Notes: a model not told the origin generated them from the letters alone. Counted from the first letter of the stretch, positions 8,600 through 19,568 are shown. The stretch is 64,000 bases of DNA from Candidatus Electrothrix communis (GCA_030644725.1 CP130629.1:1900795-1964794); one strand, 5' to 3'. Numbers and translations are program-made.

Positions 8600-11044
8600 A
8601 TGGGACAAGCACACGATGAAAAACTGATTCTTTGGTTTGAAGAGATCGGTATAGATGATGTACCGCTAGTGGGAGGTAAAAACGCCTCGCTGGGTGAGAT
8701 GTATCAGCATCTGACCAGCAAAGGTGTTGCCGTACCGCATGGATTCGCAATTACAGCCTATGCCTACCGCTTTCTGCTCAAAGAAGCCGGTATTGAAGAC
8801 GAAATACGACAGGTACTGTCCGATTTGGACACCGAAGACATGGCCAATCTGGCCGAGCGCGGTGAAAAATGTCGGGACATCATCCGCAACGCGCCTTTCC
8901 CTGACACCCTGCGGGATGCCATCATTGAGGCCTATCAGAAGATGGAGGCCGAGTACGGTGAGAATTGCGACGTGGCTGTCCGCTCTTCCGCTACTGCCGA
9001 GGATCTGCCGGATGCCTCCTTTGCCGGTCAGCAGGAGACCTACCTGAACATTCACGGCTACGACAATATCATCCAAAATTGCAGGAAATGTTTTGCCTCC
9101 CTGTTCACCAACCGGGCCATTTCCTACCGTAAGCATCAGGGCTTTGGTCAGTTTGATGTGTACCTGTCCATCACTGTTCAGAAAATGGTGCGCTCCGACT
9201 CTGCCTCTTCCGGTGTTCTGTTCTCCATTGATACAGAGTCCGGTTTTGAGGATGCCTGTTTCATCACCGGTGCCTGGGGTCTGGGTGAAAACGTGGTTCA
9301 GGGTGCAGTCAACCCCGATGAATACTACGTGTACAAGCCAAAACTCAAGGAAGGCAAGCGCCCCATTGTCGGGAAGAAGATTGGATCCAAGGCCATCAAA
9401 ATGGTCTATGATAATGATCCGTCCACCGAAGAGCCGGTCAAAAATATCGACACCACCGAGGAAGAGCGGAACGCCTATGTCATCTCTGATGACGAAATCC
9501 TCCAGCTGACAAAGTGGGCCTGTATTATTGAGGATCATTACGGCAAGGGTATGGATATTGAGTGGGCCAAGGACGGTGACGGCAAGGAAGTGGGCACCGG
9601 TGACCTGTTCATCGTTCAGGCCCGTCCTGAGACCGTCCATTCCCAGGCCAACAAAAGCGTCATGGAGACCTATAAGCTGTTGGAGAAAGGAAATGTCCTG
9701 TCTGAAGGACTAGCTGTGGGTACCAAGATCGGACAGGGTGTGGCCCATTGCATTGACGATGTGAAAGACATCGGCACCTTTAAGAAAGGCGAAGTGCTGG
9801 TTACCGACATGACCGACCCGGATTGGGAACCGATCATGAAGATTGCCGGGGCCATTGTTACCAATCGTGGCGGCCGGACCTGCCATGCCGCGATTATTTC
9901 TCGTGAGCTGGGTATCCCCTGCGTTATCGGCACAGGCGATGCCACCGACAATATCAAAACCGGTCAGGAGATCACAGCGTCTTCTGCTGAAGGCGAGACC
10001 GGCTATGTCTATGAAGGTCTGCTCAAGTACGAGATTGAGACCACTGATCTGGCCAATATGCCCGCCACCAAGACCAAGATCATGATGAACTTGGCCATTC
10101 CAGAAAAAGCCTTTACGGAATGCCAAATCCCCAATGATGGCGTCGGGTTGGCCCGTGAGGAGTTTATTATCAACTCCCATATCGGCCTCCATCCGCTGGC
10201 TCTGTACAACTACGAAGAGCTTAAGGCATCTAACGATCCTGAGAAGCAGGAAATCGTCAAGCGTATCGACGAAAAGACTGCTGCCTATTCTGATAAAAGA
10301 CAATTCTTTATCGATAAGGTTGCTGAGGGCGTAGGCCGCATTGCTGCTGGTTTCTACCCCAATGATGTTATTGTCCGCCTGTCCGACTTTAAATCCAACG
10401 AGTATGCCAACTTAGTCGGCGGTACACTCTATGAGCCGGAAGAAGAAAACCCGATGATCGGCTGGCGCGGTGCTTCCCGCTACTACGATCCCAAATATCG
10501 TCCGGCCTTTGAGCTGGAGTGCCAAGGTCTGCTCAAGGCGCGTAACGATATGGGCCTGGATAACATCAAGCTGATGGTGCCCTTCTGCCGTACCCCGGAA
10601 GAGGGTAAAAAGGTCATCGAGGTTATGCGGGACTGCGGTCTGGTTCAGGGTGAGAACGGCCTGGAGCTGTACGTGATGTGCGAGATCCCCAGCAACGTGA
10701 TCTGCGCTGATGCCTTTGCTGATATCTTTGACGGCTTCTCCATCGGGTCCAACGACCTGACCCAGCTCACCTACGGCCTTGACCGTGACTCTGGTATTGT
10801 CACAGGTATCGCTGATGAGCGTGACGATGCGGTAAAAGAGATGATCAAAATGGTGATCAAAACCGCCAAACGACGGGGCAAAAAGATCGGCATCTGCGGT
10901 CAGGGACCGTCCGACTTTCCTGAGTTTGCCACCTTCCTGGTTGAGCAGGGCATCGACTCAATGTCTTTGATTCCGGATACAGCCGTCAAAACACGACTGG
11001 CGGTGCATGAGAAGGAAAAAGAGATGGGGATTGCTCCTGAGTAA
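8600..11044 (+). CDS. ppsA: Phosphoenolpyruvate synthase
   Basis: This 814-residue enzyme makes PEP from pyruvate, ATP and water for gluconeogenesis. I start at ATG 8600 (MGQAHDEKLILWFEEIG), as in known PpsA, rather than at the in-frame ATG at 8576; GGGAG lies upstream of it. The ATP-grasp domain (VGGKNASLGEM, SSATAEDLPDASFAGQQETY) comes first. The swivelling domain follows with the phosphohistidine H429 in GGRTCHAAI. The C-terminal PEP/pyruvate barrel has SIGSNDLTQLTYG and GICGQGPSD. Length fits PpsA rather than the longer pyruvate phosphate dikinase. It is monocistronic and followed by a good terminator. Confidence 0.95.
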   Translation: MGQAHDEKLILWFEEIGIDDVPLVGGKNASLGEMYQHLTSKGVAVPHGFAITAYAYRFLLKEAGIEDEIRQVLSDLDTEDMANLAERGEKCRDIIRNAPFPDTLRDAIIEAYQKMEAEYGENCDVAVRSSATAEDLPDASFAGQQETYLNIHGYDNIIQNCRKCFASLFTNRAISYRKHQGFGQFDVYLSITVQKMVRSDSASSGVLFSIDTESGFEDACFITGAWGLGENVVQGAVNPDEYYVYKPKLKEGKRPIVGKKIGSKAIKMVYDNDPSTEEPVKNIDTTEEERNAYVISDDEILQLTKWACIIEDHYGKGMDIEWAKDGDGKEVGTGDLFIVQARPETVHSQANKSVMETYKLLEKGNVLSEGLAVGTKIGQGVAHCIDDVKDIGTFKKGEVLVTDMTDPDWEPIMKIAGAIVTNRGGRTCHAAIISRELGIPCVIGTGDATDNIKTGQEITASSAEGETGYVYEGLLKYEIETTDLANMPATKTKIMMNLAIPEKAFTECQIPNDGVGLAREEFIINSHIGLHPLALYNYEELKASNDPEKQEIVKRIDEKTAAYSDKRQFFIDKVAEGVGRIAAGFYPNDVIVRLSDFKSNEYANLVGGTLYEPEEENPMIGWRGASRYYDPKYRPAFELECQGLLKARNDMGLDNIKLMVPFCRTPEEGKKVIEVMRDCGLVQGENGLELYVMCEIPSNVICADAFADIFDGFSIGSNDLTQLTYGLDRDSGIVTGIADERDDAVKEMIKMVIKTAKRRGKKIGICGQGPSDFPEFATFLVEQGIDSMSLIPDTAVKTRLAVHEKEKEMGIAPE

Positions 11045-11071
11045 GCTGAGGCTGTAAACAAGGAAGAATGA

Positions 11072-11106
11072 AAAAGGGCGGGCTGCGTAGCAGGTTCCGC
11101 CCTTTT
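11072..11106 (+). terminator. Rho-independent terminator after ppsA
   Basis: AAAAGGGCGG pairs with CCGCCCTTTT around a loop of about 15 bases, with the T run forming the end of the stem, 28 bases after the ppsA stop. Confidence 0.8.
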
Positions 11107-11441
11107 GCTGTTTGAGGTCAATGTTACAAAAGCACCGAGCAAGACCATATGAAAATAACAATAAAAAATCTTGGCGCATTGAAACAGGCAGAGTTCACGC
11201 TTGGCGAAATGACCATTATATGTGGTTGTAATAATACAGGAAAAACCTACGCTACCTATGCGCTTTATGGCTTCCTATCCAGTTGGCGTGAAGGCTTACC
11301 AATTGATATCCCATCAAAGAACGTAAGCGAGCTGAAGAGTGAAGGAGTCACGCATATAGATATCAACAATTATATTAAAAATTATGAGCGCATACTTTCT
11401 GATGGGTGTGCAGGATATACAAAATTTTTGCCGACAATTTT

Positions 11442-13079
11442 CGACCTGTGCGGTTAGATTAATTTTCACTACCCTCACGCGTGACATGCGATTAATATTA
11501 TAGAAGGATAGACTGATATTTCATGTGGAGGGATCAGAATGACTGGGTATAAAGTCAAAGTAAGCGTTGAACTTGTAGAGTGTAACGAATCTATTAGCGA
11601 TAGCCCGACGAAGCAGCAAGATGGCAGTTTCAATATGGTTATCAGTGAGAAAGATGCTGTAAGTATAGACAAGTGCGAAAAAACCATTTTACAAACCGCA
11701 TATCCGACAATACGGTCTGCTTTATCCGAGCACCTTACCGGGGTGTCTCAAAAAAAAAGCTGGTGAGATGAGTGAAGCCGGAGAACAAGTAATTCAAAAT
11801 AGTTGTCCATATAAAGTTGATGGGGAAGCCGGACGATTTGCATTCTTTACTCATAGTATCCTGAAGGGTGCCGACGTGCGATACAACACCGGTCAAGATG
11901 TTTTTTCGTGCCTGCATGGGAAAGAGTATTACCGAACCACAGGTTTCAAAGAAATAGCTTTGATTTACGGTGATACGGAAGAATCATACAGAAAAACAAC
12001 ACGATTAATCAATCGCATCCGGTACCAGGAAAAAGACGGCACCCCATCCCGTACACTTCATGAAGCTACAGAGCGGGAAGGAACTGCCCTGCTTGAGCAT
12101 ATAACAAAAAATCCGAACAAATATTATCCCGGCATGGCTTTGAAGAGACCGGGATATATCAAGAAGAGAATCCAGAGTATACTCAATCAGTCCCTTTTTT
12201 CTGGATCAGGAGAAGATTGACGACGCAGTCTCTCTTTGTACAGAAGTATGTGGCTTTTCTGATGGTTACATAGATAATCCGATAGGCTACGAGGATCCTT
12301 CTGAAACAATCAACATAGCGGTGGATGATGTTAATGTAAAAAGACAGGAAGATAACAGAATTCCGGGGCAGAAAAGAACCGCGCATACAAGGAAATACGC
12401 ACATAACACAATCGCTCGTCTTTCTCACAACGGGACAAAATATGTCTTAAACGGAGCGTCCATAACCTCTCTTCTTCCTATTATAATGTCTTTTTACTTG
12501 CTAACGGTCTTTCCGGGAAACGATTCCAGTTTTTTACTGATGGTCATACAGTCCTGAATACAGCAATTATAAATTTTTATTCCTGGAAAGAAAATATGGG
12601 AATAATATTGGACTGGTACCACCTTGGTAAGAAGTGCGGGGAGTTGCTGAGTCAAACAATGAACGGTCGGAAATTACGCAATGAAGTTCTCAATAAACTC
12701 AAGCCGTTGCTTTGGTACGGTCTCACAGATAAAGCAATTGAGTTTTTGCGTGAGATCCCGGAGAAGGATATAAAGAACGTTCAATCATTAGAGAAACTCA
12801 TTGCCTACCTGGAAAGGAACCGACCTTATATCCCCTGCTATGCTGCCCGAAAAGAACTCGGACTTTGTAATTCGAGTGCTGTCGGTGAAAAGGCGAATGA
12901 TCTGATTGTGTCAGAACGACAAAAACATAATGGGATGAGCTGGACCAAAAAGGGAACAGTGGCCTTGGCTACGATTACTGCCCTTAAGCAAAATAATGAA
13001 TACAGAAAGTGGTTTGAGGAAAAGGATATTGATTTTAAACTGGCTGCTTAGACTAAAAAATGGCTAACCGCACAGGTTG
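11442..13079 (+). mobile_element. Insertion sequence inside the AAA ATPase gene
   Basis: The left end CGACCTGTGCGGTTAG (11442-11457) and the right end CTAACCGCACAGGTTG (13064-13079) are inverted repeats matching at 15 of 16 bases. ACAATTTT directly flanks both ends (11434-11441 and 13080-13087) as an 8-bp target duplication. The element is 1638 bp. Its transposase resembles the ISKra4/ISLre2 group in my judgement, but the exact family is uncertain. Confidence 0.88.
11539..13051 (+). pseudogene. Transposase of the ISKra4/ISLre2-like element, frameshifted
   Basis: One transposase is spread over several frames: 11539-11766, 11768-12220, about 12200-12495 and about 12495-13051. The changes fall at an A9 run (11750-11758), a T6 run (12195-12200) and a T5 run (12491-12495). 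The last part has the recognisable phrases ILDWYHLGKKC, LERNRPYIPCYAARKELGL and ERQKHNGMSW of DDE-type transposases of this group. The A9 run could be a genuine slippage site used to regulate transposase, as known for several IS families; the two T-run shifts look like decay or sequence error. Confidence 0.7.
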
Positions 13080-14382
13080 ACAATTTTTGCCGCTCCAAAG
13101 GACAGATTTAAAGACAGTTCATTCGCTGTAACCGTTGTACAAGAGCATGTAAATACTCTTGGAAAATTTGAACGCCGCATGAAGGCCGCATGAAGGCCGC
13201 AAACAAGGAACTGTTCTTTATTATAAAGGAAGAGACAAGCTGCGATATGGTTGTCACTCTGCTTGCAGAGAAAGGAGAGGTTAAAATTCCGCAGGAAGTG
13301 ATCAAAAAAGTTATTGGAGATGCACTTAAAGAAATAATCTTTGGGCAGGTATTTCCAAATCCGTTCATTGCCAGCGCGGAGAGGACAGGTGCGGCCATCT
13401 TTCGCAAGGATTTGAATTTTGCCCGCAATCGTCTTCTCGAAGAGATGACGAAAACAGATCAATCGGTCAATCCGGTTGACCTCCTGTTTAAGACATATCA
13501 AGACTATGCGCTACCGGTAAAGGATAATGTCGATTTTACTCGGCAGATTGAAACCCTAGCTAAAAAAAGCAGCTTTATCGATGAACAGCACCAGGATGTA
13601 CTGGAAAATTTTTCTGATATTATCGGCGGAAAATACCAAGTTACAAAGAATGATGAGCTGTATTACATCCCGAAAGGTAAAAGAGTCAAATTAACGATGG
13701 ATGAAAGCTCCAGCGCGGTGCGTTCCTTACTGGATATCGGTTTCTATTTAAAACACATGGCGCAGCCTGGCGATCTGCTGATGGTGGACGAGCCGGAACT
13801 TAACTTGCACCCGGAAAATCAGCGACGAGTAGCCCGGCTGTTCGCAAGATTAATAAACCTTGGCATAAAAGTCTTCATCACTACCCACAGCGATTATTTT
13901 ATCAAAGAGCTGAACACGCTGATCATGCTGAATCATGATAAACAACATGTCAAAAATATTGCTGAACGGGAAGGATATTGCAGAGCTGAACTTATATCTT
14001 CAGATCAGATCAAGGTGTATATCGCTGAAGAATCTATGGTAAAATTAGACGGAGGAAAGCGTAGAACCCGCTGTCAAACATTAGTGCCTGCCGATATAGA
14101 TTCTGAACTGGGCATCCAGGCACGTAGTTTCGACACAACCATTGAATCTATCAATAGAATTCAGGAAGAGATAGTCTGGGGAGAAGAGTAAGGCATGGAT
14201 GCTGAAAATCGATTGGCCGAACAGTCGTATTGAGTTCAATCGGTTAGCCGGGAAAAGCTGACAGAGGAATAATAGACGGATCAATACTCAGCGATTTCCC
14301 CTCTCCTGCGGAGGACAGGTTGGCCTTTTAGCGAATTGGTCTTTTCGTCAGCAGCGAGTGCTGACCTGTCCAGCACACTGTT

Positions 14383-14853
14383 TCAAGCCAGCAAATAAAA
14401 CCCCAGCTCTTTTTCGTCGTAAAAGTCCACATCGACAAACTTGCATCCGATATACCCCTCATCAACCGTGCAGACTCGCACCTTCTGAACGATCTTTGTT
14501 TTTTTCCGTCCATCCAAGTGGAACTCCACCAACAAGATCTGTTTTTCTTTCAGCTGATGCTGCCCGCTCACCCTGAATCCAAGTCCTCCTCGGGAGAGAT
14601 TATTGACCCGCATATCCTGCCAACCATGGACAGCAGAACTGGCCTTTTTCCAGAGCCCGGGGAGATCTGTTTCCTTTCTATAATAATGTCTGAAATCAAG
14701 ATGAACTGTAAACTTGGTATTGCAGCTGCAACGGGCAGTCAGAGAGTGAGATGTTTTACGATATTTTTTAACAGAAATGCGCCGTACCCTACTACAGGAG
14801 GGACAGGTAATGCTTGTCGTATCGTCCGGCAGAACATATGCTATAACAGTATT
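14383..14853 (-). CDS. PilZ-domain protein with N-terminal zinc-ribbon-like cysteines
   Basis: I start at ATG 14853 (156 residues), which has GGGGAG at a proper distance, although the frame could begin 14 codons earlier. Residues about 16-48 hold CPSC and, after a basic stretch, CSC, resembling a small zinc ribbon. The C-terminal half has the PilZ c-di-GMP pattern: an Arg-rich RHYYRK turn (near residue 57) and NLSRGGLGF (near residue 86). PilZ domains bind cyclic di-GMP and control motility, polysaccharide or adhesion. It follows pyrF on the same strand with a gap of about 70 bp. Confidence 0.75.
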   Translation of the reverse strand, partial: NTVIAYVLPDDTTSITCPSCSRVRRISVKKYRKTSHSLTARCSCNTKFTVHLDFRHYYRKETDLPGLWKKASSAVHGWQDMRVNNLSRGGLGFRVSGQHQLKEKQILLVEFHLDGRKKTKIVQKVRVCTVDEGYIGCKFVDVDFYDEKELGFYLLA

Positions 14854-14921
14854 CATCAGTCTCCCCTCTCCAAAATTTTCTCGAAAAAAGAGCATCCCGA
14901 TTCACATATCGCACAGCGGTA

Positions 14922-15671
14922 TCAGACAGCTGCTCTGTCAGCAACAGCCCCCTTCTTAGCCAAGCCCTCTGCAATTTCCTTATGCAGATCCCGGATCAGG
15001 GCAATGGGATCCTTGCTGTCGCGGATCGGTCTGCCGATGACCACATGATCGGCACCGTTGATGATGGCCTGCTTTGCCGTGGCGATCCGCCTCTGATCAT
15101 CCGAGCCGTCATCCACATTGGCTCCCGGTCTGATCCCCGGCGTGACGACCAGGAAATTCGGCCCCAGGTCATTACGGAGCGGTTCAGCTTCCAAGGCGGA
15201 GGAAACCACCCCGTCACAGCCGATCTCTAAGGCCTTACGCGCCCGGAGCAGCACCAAATCCCGCACTGAACCGGTCATGCCCATAGCCCGCATGTCCTCT
15301 TCATCAAAACTGGTCAGCACGGTGACGGCTAGAATCTTCATCTCACTGTCCTTGTCCTGCACAGCCGCCCGTAAAATGGGATCATTACCATGCACGGTGG
15401 CAAAGCTGACACCCCGGTTTTTCAGCTGATCCACAGCCAGCTTGACCGTCTCTGGAATATCAAAAAACTTGAGATCTACCATCACCTTATTGCCGCGTGC
15501 AATAATAGCATCAATGGTGTGAAACCAGCCTGCTAAGAAAAGCTGAAGCCCAACCTTGAAAAACTTGATCTCGCTGTCCAGCTTTTCTACCAAGGCCATA
15601 GCCTCATCAGGTGAGGTGACATCAAGGGCAAAGATAATTCGTTCGTTCAGGGGGATGTTTTTTTCTGTCAT
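14922..15671 (-). CDS. pyrF: Orotidine 5'-phosphate decarboxylase
   Basis: This 249-residue TIM-barrel enzyme makes UMP from OMP in pyrimidine synthesis. The catalytic array is present in MVDLKFFDIPETV (D-x-K-xx-D), with FALDVTSPDEA at the N-terminus, VVTPGIRPG near residue 177 and HVVIGRPI near residue 213 binding phosphate. Length is normal for the bacterial family. Confidence 0.95.
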   Translation of the reverse strand: MTEKNIPLNERIIFALDVTSPDEAMALVEKLDSEIKFFKVGLQLFLAGWFHTIDAIIARGNKVMVDLKFFDIPETVKLAVDQLKNRGVSFATVHGNDPILRAAVQDKDSEMKILAVTVLTSFDEEDMRAMGMTGSVRDLVLLRARKALEIGCDGVVSSALEAEPLRNDLGPNFLVVTPGIRPGANVDDGSDDQRRIATAKQAIINGADHVVIGRPIRDSKDPIALIRDLHKEIAEGLAKKGAVADRAAV

Positions 15672-15707
15672 AATTTTTTAGATGTTATCAAGTAAACGTA
15701 TAAAAAC

Positions 15708-16370
15708 TCACTCGTCAATTTCGTCACAATACGTATGAGCATAGCCTGCGGCTGATTGAAGGGGGGCATGGCCTGCTTTCAGCCTGACCTCTCCGGTTTC
15801 AGGATCCACAGTTGAACGGGGAATACAGGGGAACTCAACCTGCTCCACACGAACGGGAGTCTGTTGCAACGCAGTGGGCTTCTTTTTTACAGCAGGCCGA
15901 GCCCAGTGTCGTGCGGCGATAGCTTGGGCCGTTGCCTCTGTTTCCTCCAGTTTAAACAAGAATTTTGGTAAATCGACGAGTACCAGCTCTACAATAAAAA
16001 AGGGAGCACCAGTAATGGCACTTCCCAACCAGGTACAACCAAGTGCTGGTACCAGGGCTGTGTTTATAGCAAACTGATTCTCCTTATCAAATGGAAGCCC
16101 GACACCGTAACCAATAATATATCCTGCACCTCCGACAACCGCGCCAGGCACAGCGCCAATCCATGCCCCAATCTGAGCAGGCAATTTGGTAAATTCACTG
16201 CTTGACTGATACAGGGGAAAAACTATTAACTCGTCTCCACCAAGGTCATGAGCAACTCCCTCCGAGCTAACTCCTAAGATCAGCACTAACGAAACAACCA
16301 CAGCTTTCCATAGTTCATAACTTGCCTCCCTCTCAGGGTGAATGAAAGAACAGGGACGTATATCAACCAA
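15708..16370 (-). CDS. Hypothetical Gly-rich membrane or secreted protein
   Basis: This frame of up to 220 residues is not recognised. A hydrophobic segment near residues 22-41 ([21 protein letters not shown]) looks like a signal peptide or anchor, so the true start may be a later GTG around residue 25; the annotated ATG overlaps the uvrB stop by eight bases. A Gly/Ala/Val-rich region (about 68-90, [20 protein letters not shown]) may insert in a membrane. The C-terminal third is Pro-rich and polar. It lies between uvrB and pyrF on the same strand. Confidence 0.55.
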   Translation of the reverse strand: MVDIRPCSFIHPEREASYELWKAVVVSLVLILGVSSEGVAHDLGGDELIVFPLYQSSSEFTKLPAQIGAWIGAVPGAVVGGAGYIIGYGVGLPFDKENQFAINTALVPALGCTWLGSAITGAPFFIVELVLVDLPKFLFKLEETEATAQAIAARHWARPAVKKKPTALQQTPVRVEQVEFPCIPRSTVDPETGEVRLKAGHAPLQSAAGYAHTYCDEIDE

Positions 16371-18390
16371 GCTCCAACTCCAACATCTTCAAATCCTTAA
16401 TCTGATCCCGTAGGGCTGCGGCCTCCTCAAAGGCCAAATTATCAGCTGCCTCTTGCATCCGCTTCTCCAGCACCTCTATATCCTTATGGATATCAGCAGC
16501 AGAACGATACACCATTTCCGGCTCTGCCGCCCTGAGTATCCCGGCATCGTCTGCAACGGCCCCATCGCCCTCCCAGCCTGAAGCCCGGAGATGCTCGGTC
16601 ATGGAGTTCTTAATCTCGGAGATAATCGTCTGCGGGACGATACCATGTTTTCGGTTAAATTCCTCCTGGATTTTCCTGCGCCGATTGGTCTCATCAATGG
16701 TGTACTGCATGGATTTGGTGATCTTATCCGCATAAAGAATCACCGTACCCTGAGCATTACGGGCTGCCCGGCCACAGGTCTGGACCAAAGAACGCTCTGA
16801 ACGGAGAAACCCCTCCTTATCCGCATCCAAAATCGCCACCAGCGCAACCTCCGGGATATCCAGGCCCTCACGCAGGAGGTTAATGCCCACCAGTACGTTG
16901 TACTCGCCCCGGCGCAGATCACGGATCAGCTCCACCCGCTCCAGGGTTTTGATATCGGAATGGAGATAGCGCACCTTGACCCCGACATTTTGATAATACT
17001 CAGTCAGATCCTCAGACATGCGCTTGGTCAGCGTGGTGACCAAGACGGCCTCGTCCCGCTCCGTACATCGGCGAATCTCCTCCAGCAAATCATCCACCTG
17101 AGTGCCTGCCGGACGCACCTCAATACGGGGATCCAGAAGACCGGTGGGACGAATCAGCTGCTCCACGATCCGACCTTCGCATTTTTCCAGCTCATAGGGT
17201 CCGGGCGTGGCGGAGACATAGACGGTCTGATGCACCCGCTGCTCAAATTCATCAAAACGCAGGGGCCGGTTATCCAAGGCCGAGGGCAGACGAAAACCGA
17301 AATTGACCAGAGTGGTCTTTCTGGCCCGATCACCGTTATACATCCCCCCGACCTGGGGTATCCCGATGTGGGATTCATCAATAATGGTGATGTAGTTATC
17401 CGGGAAATAGTCGAGCAGATTGGGCGGCGGTGCGCCGATCGGTTTACCGGTCAGGTGGCGACTGTAATTTTCGATGCCGTTGCAATAGCCCAGCTCGGCA
17501 ATCATCTCCAGATCAAACTGGGTACGCTGCTCCAGGCGTTGGGCCTCGACCAGGCGATTTTCCGCATACAACTCGTCCAGGCGTTCACGCAGCTCATCCT
17601 TGATGGTGTGCATGGCCCGTTGCAGATTGTCCTGACCCGTGACAAAATGACTGGACGGGAACAGGGTCAGCTCGTCCACATCTTCCAGCACCACCCCGCG
17701 CAGGGGATCAATGATGGAGATCGCATCAATGGTATCACCGAAGAACTCCACCCGCACGGCCCGATCTTCTTCGTAAACCGGGAAGATGTCAATGACATCG
17801 CCGCGTACCCGGAAGGTGCCTCGGTGAAAGGACATTTCGTTGCGCTCGTAGAGCATAAAAACCAAGCGCCGCTGAACCTCCTCCATCGGATACTCCGCAT
17901 CCCGCTGGAGAAAAAGGTGCATATTCTTGTACTCGTCCGGCGATCCCAGACCGTAGATGCAGGAGACCGAGGCCACGATGAGCACGTCGTCACGGGTGAG
18001 CAGGGCACGGGTGGCGGAGTGGCGCATCTTGTCGATGGCATCGTTTATGGCCGAATCCTTTTCGATATAGGTGTCTGAGGCCGGGATATATGCTTCGGGC
18101 TGATAGTAATCGTAGTAGGAGACAAAATACTCCACCGCGTTCTGCGGGAAAAGTTCCCTGAACTCGCCAAAGAGCTGGGCTGCCAGGGTTTTGTTGGGGG
18201 CCAGGACCAGGGCGGGCCGGTTGACTTTGGCAATAACCTGTGCCATAGTAAAGGTCTTGCCCGAGCCGGTCACGCCGAGGAGTACTTGATGCCGTGCCCC
18301 GTCATTCAGCCCTTGGACAATTTTTTCTATCGCCTTGGGCTGGTCGCCGGAGGGGGTGAAGGGGGAGGTGAGTTGAAAATTTGTGGACAT
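16363..18390 (-). CDS. uvrB: Excinuclease ABC subunit B
   Basis: This 675-residue DNA damage-recognition helicase acts in nucleotide excision repair together with UvrA and UvrC. It shows Walker A GVTGSGKT (near residue 40), the beta-hairpin region [12 protein letters not shown] (near 93), DESH in motif II, the C-terminal helicase motifs QTCGRAARN, and a UVR coiled-coil motif at the very end ([18 protein letters not shown]) that binds UvrC. Length is typical. No clear LexA operator is visible upstream. Confidence 0.97.
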   Translation of the reverse strand: MSTNFQLTSPFTPSGDQPKAIEKIVQGLNDGARHQVLLGVTGSGKTFTMAQVIAKVNRPALVLAPNKTLAAQLFGEFRELFPQNAVEYFVSYYDYYQPEAYIPASDTYIEKDSAINDAIDKMRHSATRALLTRDDVLIVASVSCIYGLGSPDEYKNMHLFLQRDAEYPMEEVQRRLVFMLYERNEMSFHRGTFRVRGDVIDIFPVYEEDRAVRVEFFGDTIDAISIIDPLRGVVLEDVDELTLFPSSHFVTGQDNLQRAMHTIKDELRERLDELYAENRLVEAQRLEQRTQFDLEMIAELGYCNGIENYSRHLTGKPIGAPPPNLLDYFPDNYITIIDESHIGIPQVGGMYNGDRARKTTLVNFGFRLPSALDNRPLRFDEFEQRVHQTVYVSATPGPYELEKCEGRIVEQLIRPTGLLDPRIEVRPAGTQVDDLLEEIRRCTERDEAVLVTTLTKRMSEDLTEYYQNVGVKVRYLHSDIKTLERVELIRDLRRGEYNVLVGINLLREGLDIPEVALVAILDADKEGFLRSERSLVQTCGRAARNAQGTVILYADKITKSMQYTIDETNRRRKIQEEFNRKHGIVPQTIISEIKNSMTEHLRASGWEGDGAVADDAGILRAAEPEMVYRSAADIHKDIEVLEKRMQEAADNLAFEEAAALRDQIKDLKMLELELG

Positions 18391-18557
18391 AAAATTAGCT
18401 ACTATAGAATGAACGGCTACCGTATCTTATCCAGCTCATATTCAAAACCTTACAAGCTATTTTTTACCAACCCGTTTTTATTGCGAATAACCAGAAAAAT
18501 CCTTTTACATTCATCTATATCTGCTCCAACAAGCAGTGAAGATACATCTCCCTCTTT

Positions 18558-18591
18558 TGTTGGAATTTATCTTGATCGGTTGATTCCAACA
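18558..18591. repeat. Inverted repeat between uvrB and the 225-residue gene
   Basis: TGTTGGAAT (18558-18566) is repeated as ATTCCAACA (18583-18591) with a 16-base spacer. It lies about 50 bases past the stop of the 225-residue gene and 170 bases before uvrB, so it could be a terminator stem for the first or an operator for the second. No T tract follows. Confidence 0.4.
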
Positions 18592-18641
18592 GGATGCATC
18601 ATTTACCTCTTCATGGCTTTCTCGAACACCACTATTACAAC

Positions 18642-19319
18642 TCAATAAGTAACAGGCCCTAACATATCGTCTGGTGAGTATGAAATATAATCTATCAGCC
18701 ATTTGTCCTTTTCTTTAAACAGATCAAAAAAGTATTGTGCCTTTACCGTCATATAATCTCTAGGCATATCACAAGTCAGCCTAATTCTTCCGGGAGCTAC
18801 CCTTGACGCAACAATGTTTCTTTCTTCAATATAGTGAAAACCACTGGATTCACGCCAATAATACTTTGGTGTCACCTCTCTTACCATTCTTTGTGTGCAG
18901 TGTTGCTTAACAATATCAAGGAATTCCTTTTCCAGCTCACCTAATGACTTATTTCCGGCCATCTTCCTATCGTTTTCAGCAGTAAATTCATAACCTTTTA
19001 TTACTCGCTTTCTATAATAGTGCCTTGTATTCCAGTCAATAATTTTACTTATCAATGACAAAAGAACTATTTTGCATTCTTCTGTATCCGTTTCTATAGG
19101 CAGATTCTTAATATCCCTATTCATATTCAACTCCTCCAACGTCCTTCTCGACTCCTCATCCAACAATTCAGGATGCTCTTCAACTCGCTTACATATCTCC
19201 TGCAACCTCGCCTTATCAAGGATCTTCATCTCTGACGCATCCCAGAGCGGCTTGCCGAGAAATTCAGCCAAGGTCTTCGCGTCTTCCCGAACCCTATTTT
19301 TATCACCATGATCCACCAT
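18642..19319 (-). CDS. Hypothetical protein, 225 residues
   Basis: Not recognised. The protein is soluble, charged and mostly helical in the first half (KARLQEICKRVEEHPELLDEE), then alpha/beta. The C-terminal 70 residues (YYWRESSGFHYIEERNIVASR to KDKWLIDYISYSPDD) look like a SnoaL/NTF2-like or ketosteroid-isomerase-like beta sheet (the phrase DKWLIDYISY is suggestive), but this is a weak impression. It lies alone on the reverse strand. Confidence 0.6.
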   Translation of the reverse strand: MVDHGDKNRVREDAKTLAEFLGKPLWDASEMKILDKARLQEICKRVEEHPELLDEESRRTLEELNMNRDIKNLPIETDTEECKIVLLSLISKIIDWNTRHYYRKRVIKGYEFTAENDRKMAGNKSLGELEKEFLDIVKQHCTQRMVREVTPKYYWRESSGFHYIEERNIVASRVAPGRIRLTCDMPRDYMTVKAQYFFDLFKEKDKWLIDYISYSPDDMLGPVTY

Positions 19320-19568
19320 ATTGATGCGAGAGATAACCCTCTCGCAAAAATAAAAAAATCAACGCTGTGCTGCTGCCTCGTTTCTCCTTTCCGGCACCCC
19401 CCTTCAGGGCAACAGGTTAATTCGCTGAATAGAAAGAAAATACCAGGAGATAAAACGCATTACCTGACTATATTAAACAGCAATCACCCCCTTTGCAATT
19501 TAAAAAACCCTGAGCAGCGTATCAACTCGACTGGTCCACAGAAATAAATACCTCAAGCCAGGAATAAA

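Larger units (their letters stand above)
11149..14191 (+). pseudogene. AAA ATPase (OLD/AAA15-like) gene broken by an insertion sequence and an 11-bp duplication
   Basis: The first 98 codons (from ATG 11149) carry the Walker A motif GCNNTGKT (residues 26-33). The frame then runs into an insertion sequence at 11442. On the far side, from 13088, the same protein resumes and continues to 14191 with Walker B LLMVDEPELNLHP and the following FITTHSDYFIKEL. A second lesion is the 11-mer ATGAAGGCCGC duplicated in tandem at 13179-13189 and 13190-13200, which shifts the frame. Deleting the element with one target copy and one 11-mer leaves 1386 bases, exactly 461 codons plus stop. Related ATPases often act in defence or DNA repair with a nuclease partner; no intact partner follows. 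The gene is very probably dead. Confidence 0.88.

Noticed and set aside
8666-9640. Reverse-strand open frame of 324 codons
   Set aside because: It mirrors the ppsA coding sequence, has the composition expected from its antisense and shows no motif.
16960-18078. Long open frame of 372 codons on the forward strand
   Set aside because: It is exactly antisense to uvrB, whose protein motifs are unmistakable; the frame lacks a family resemblance and a ribosome site.
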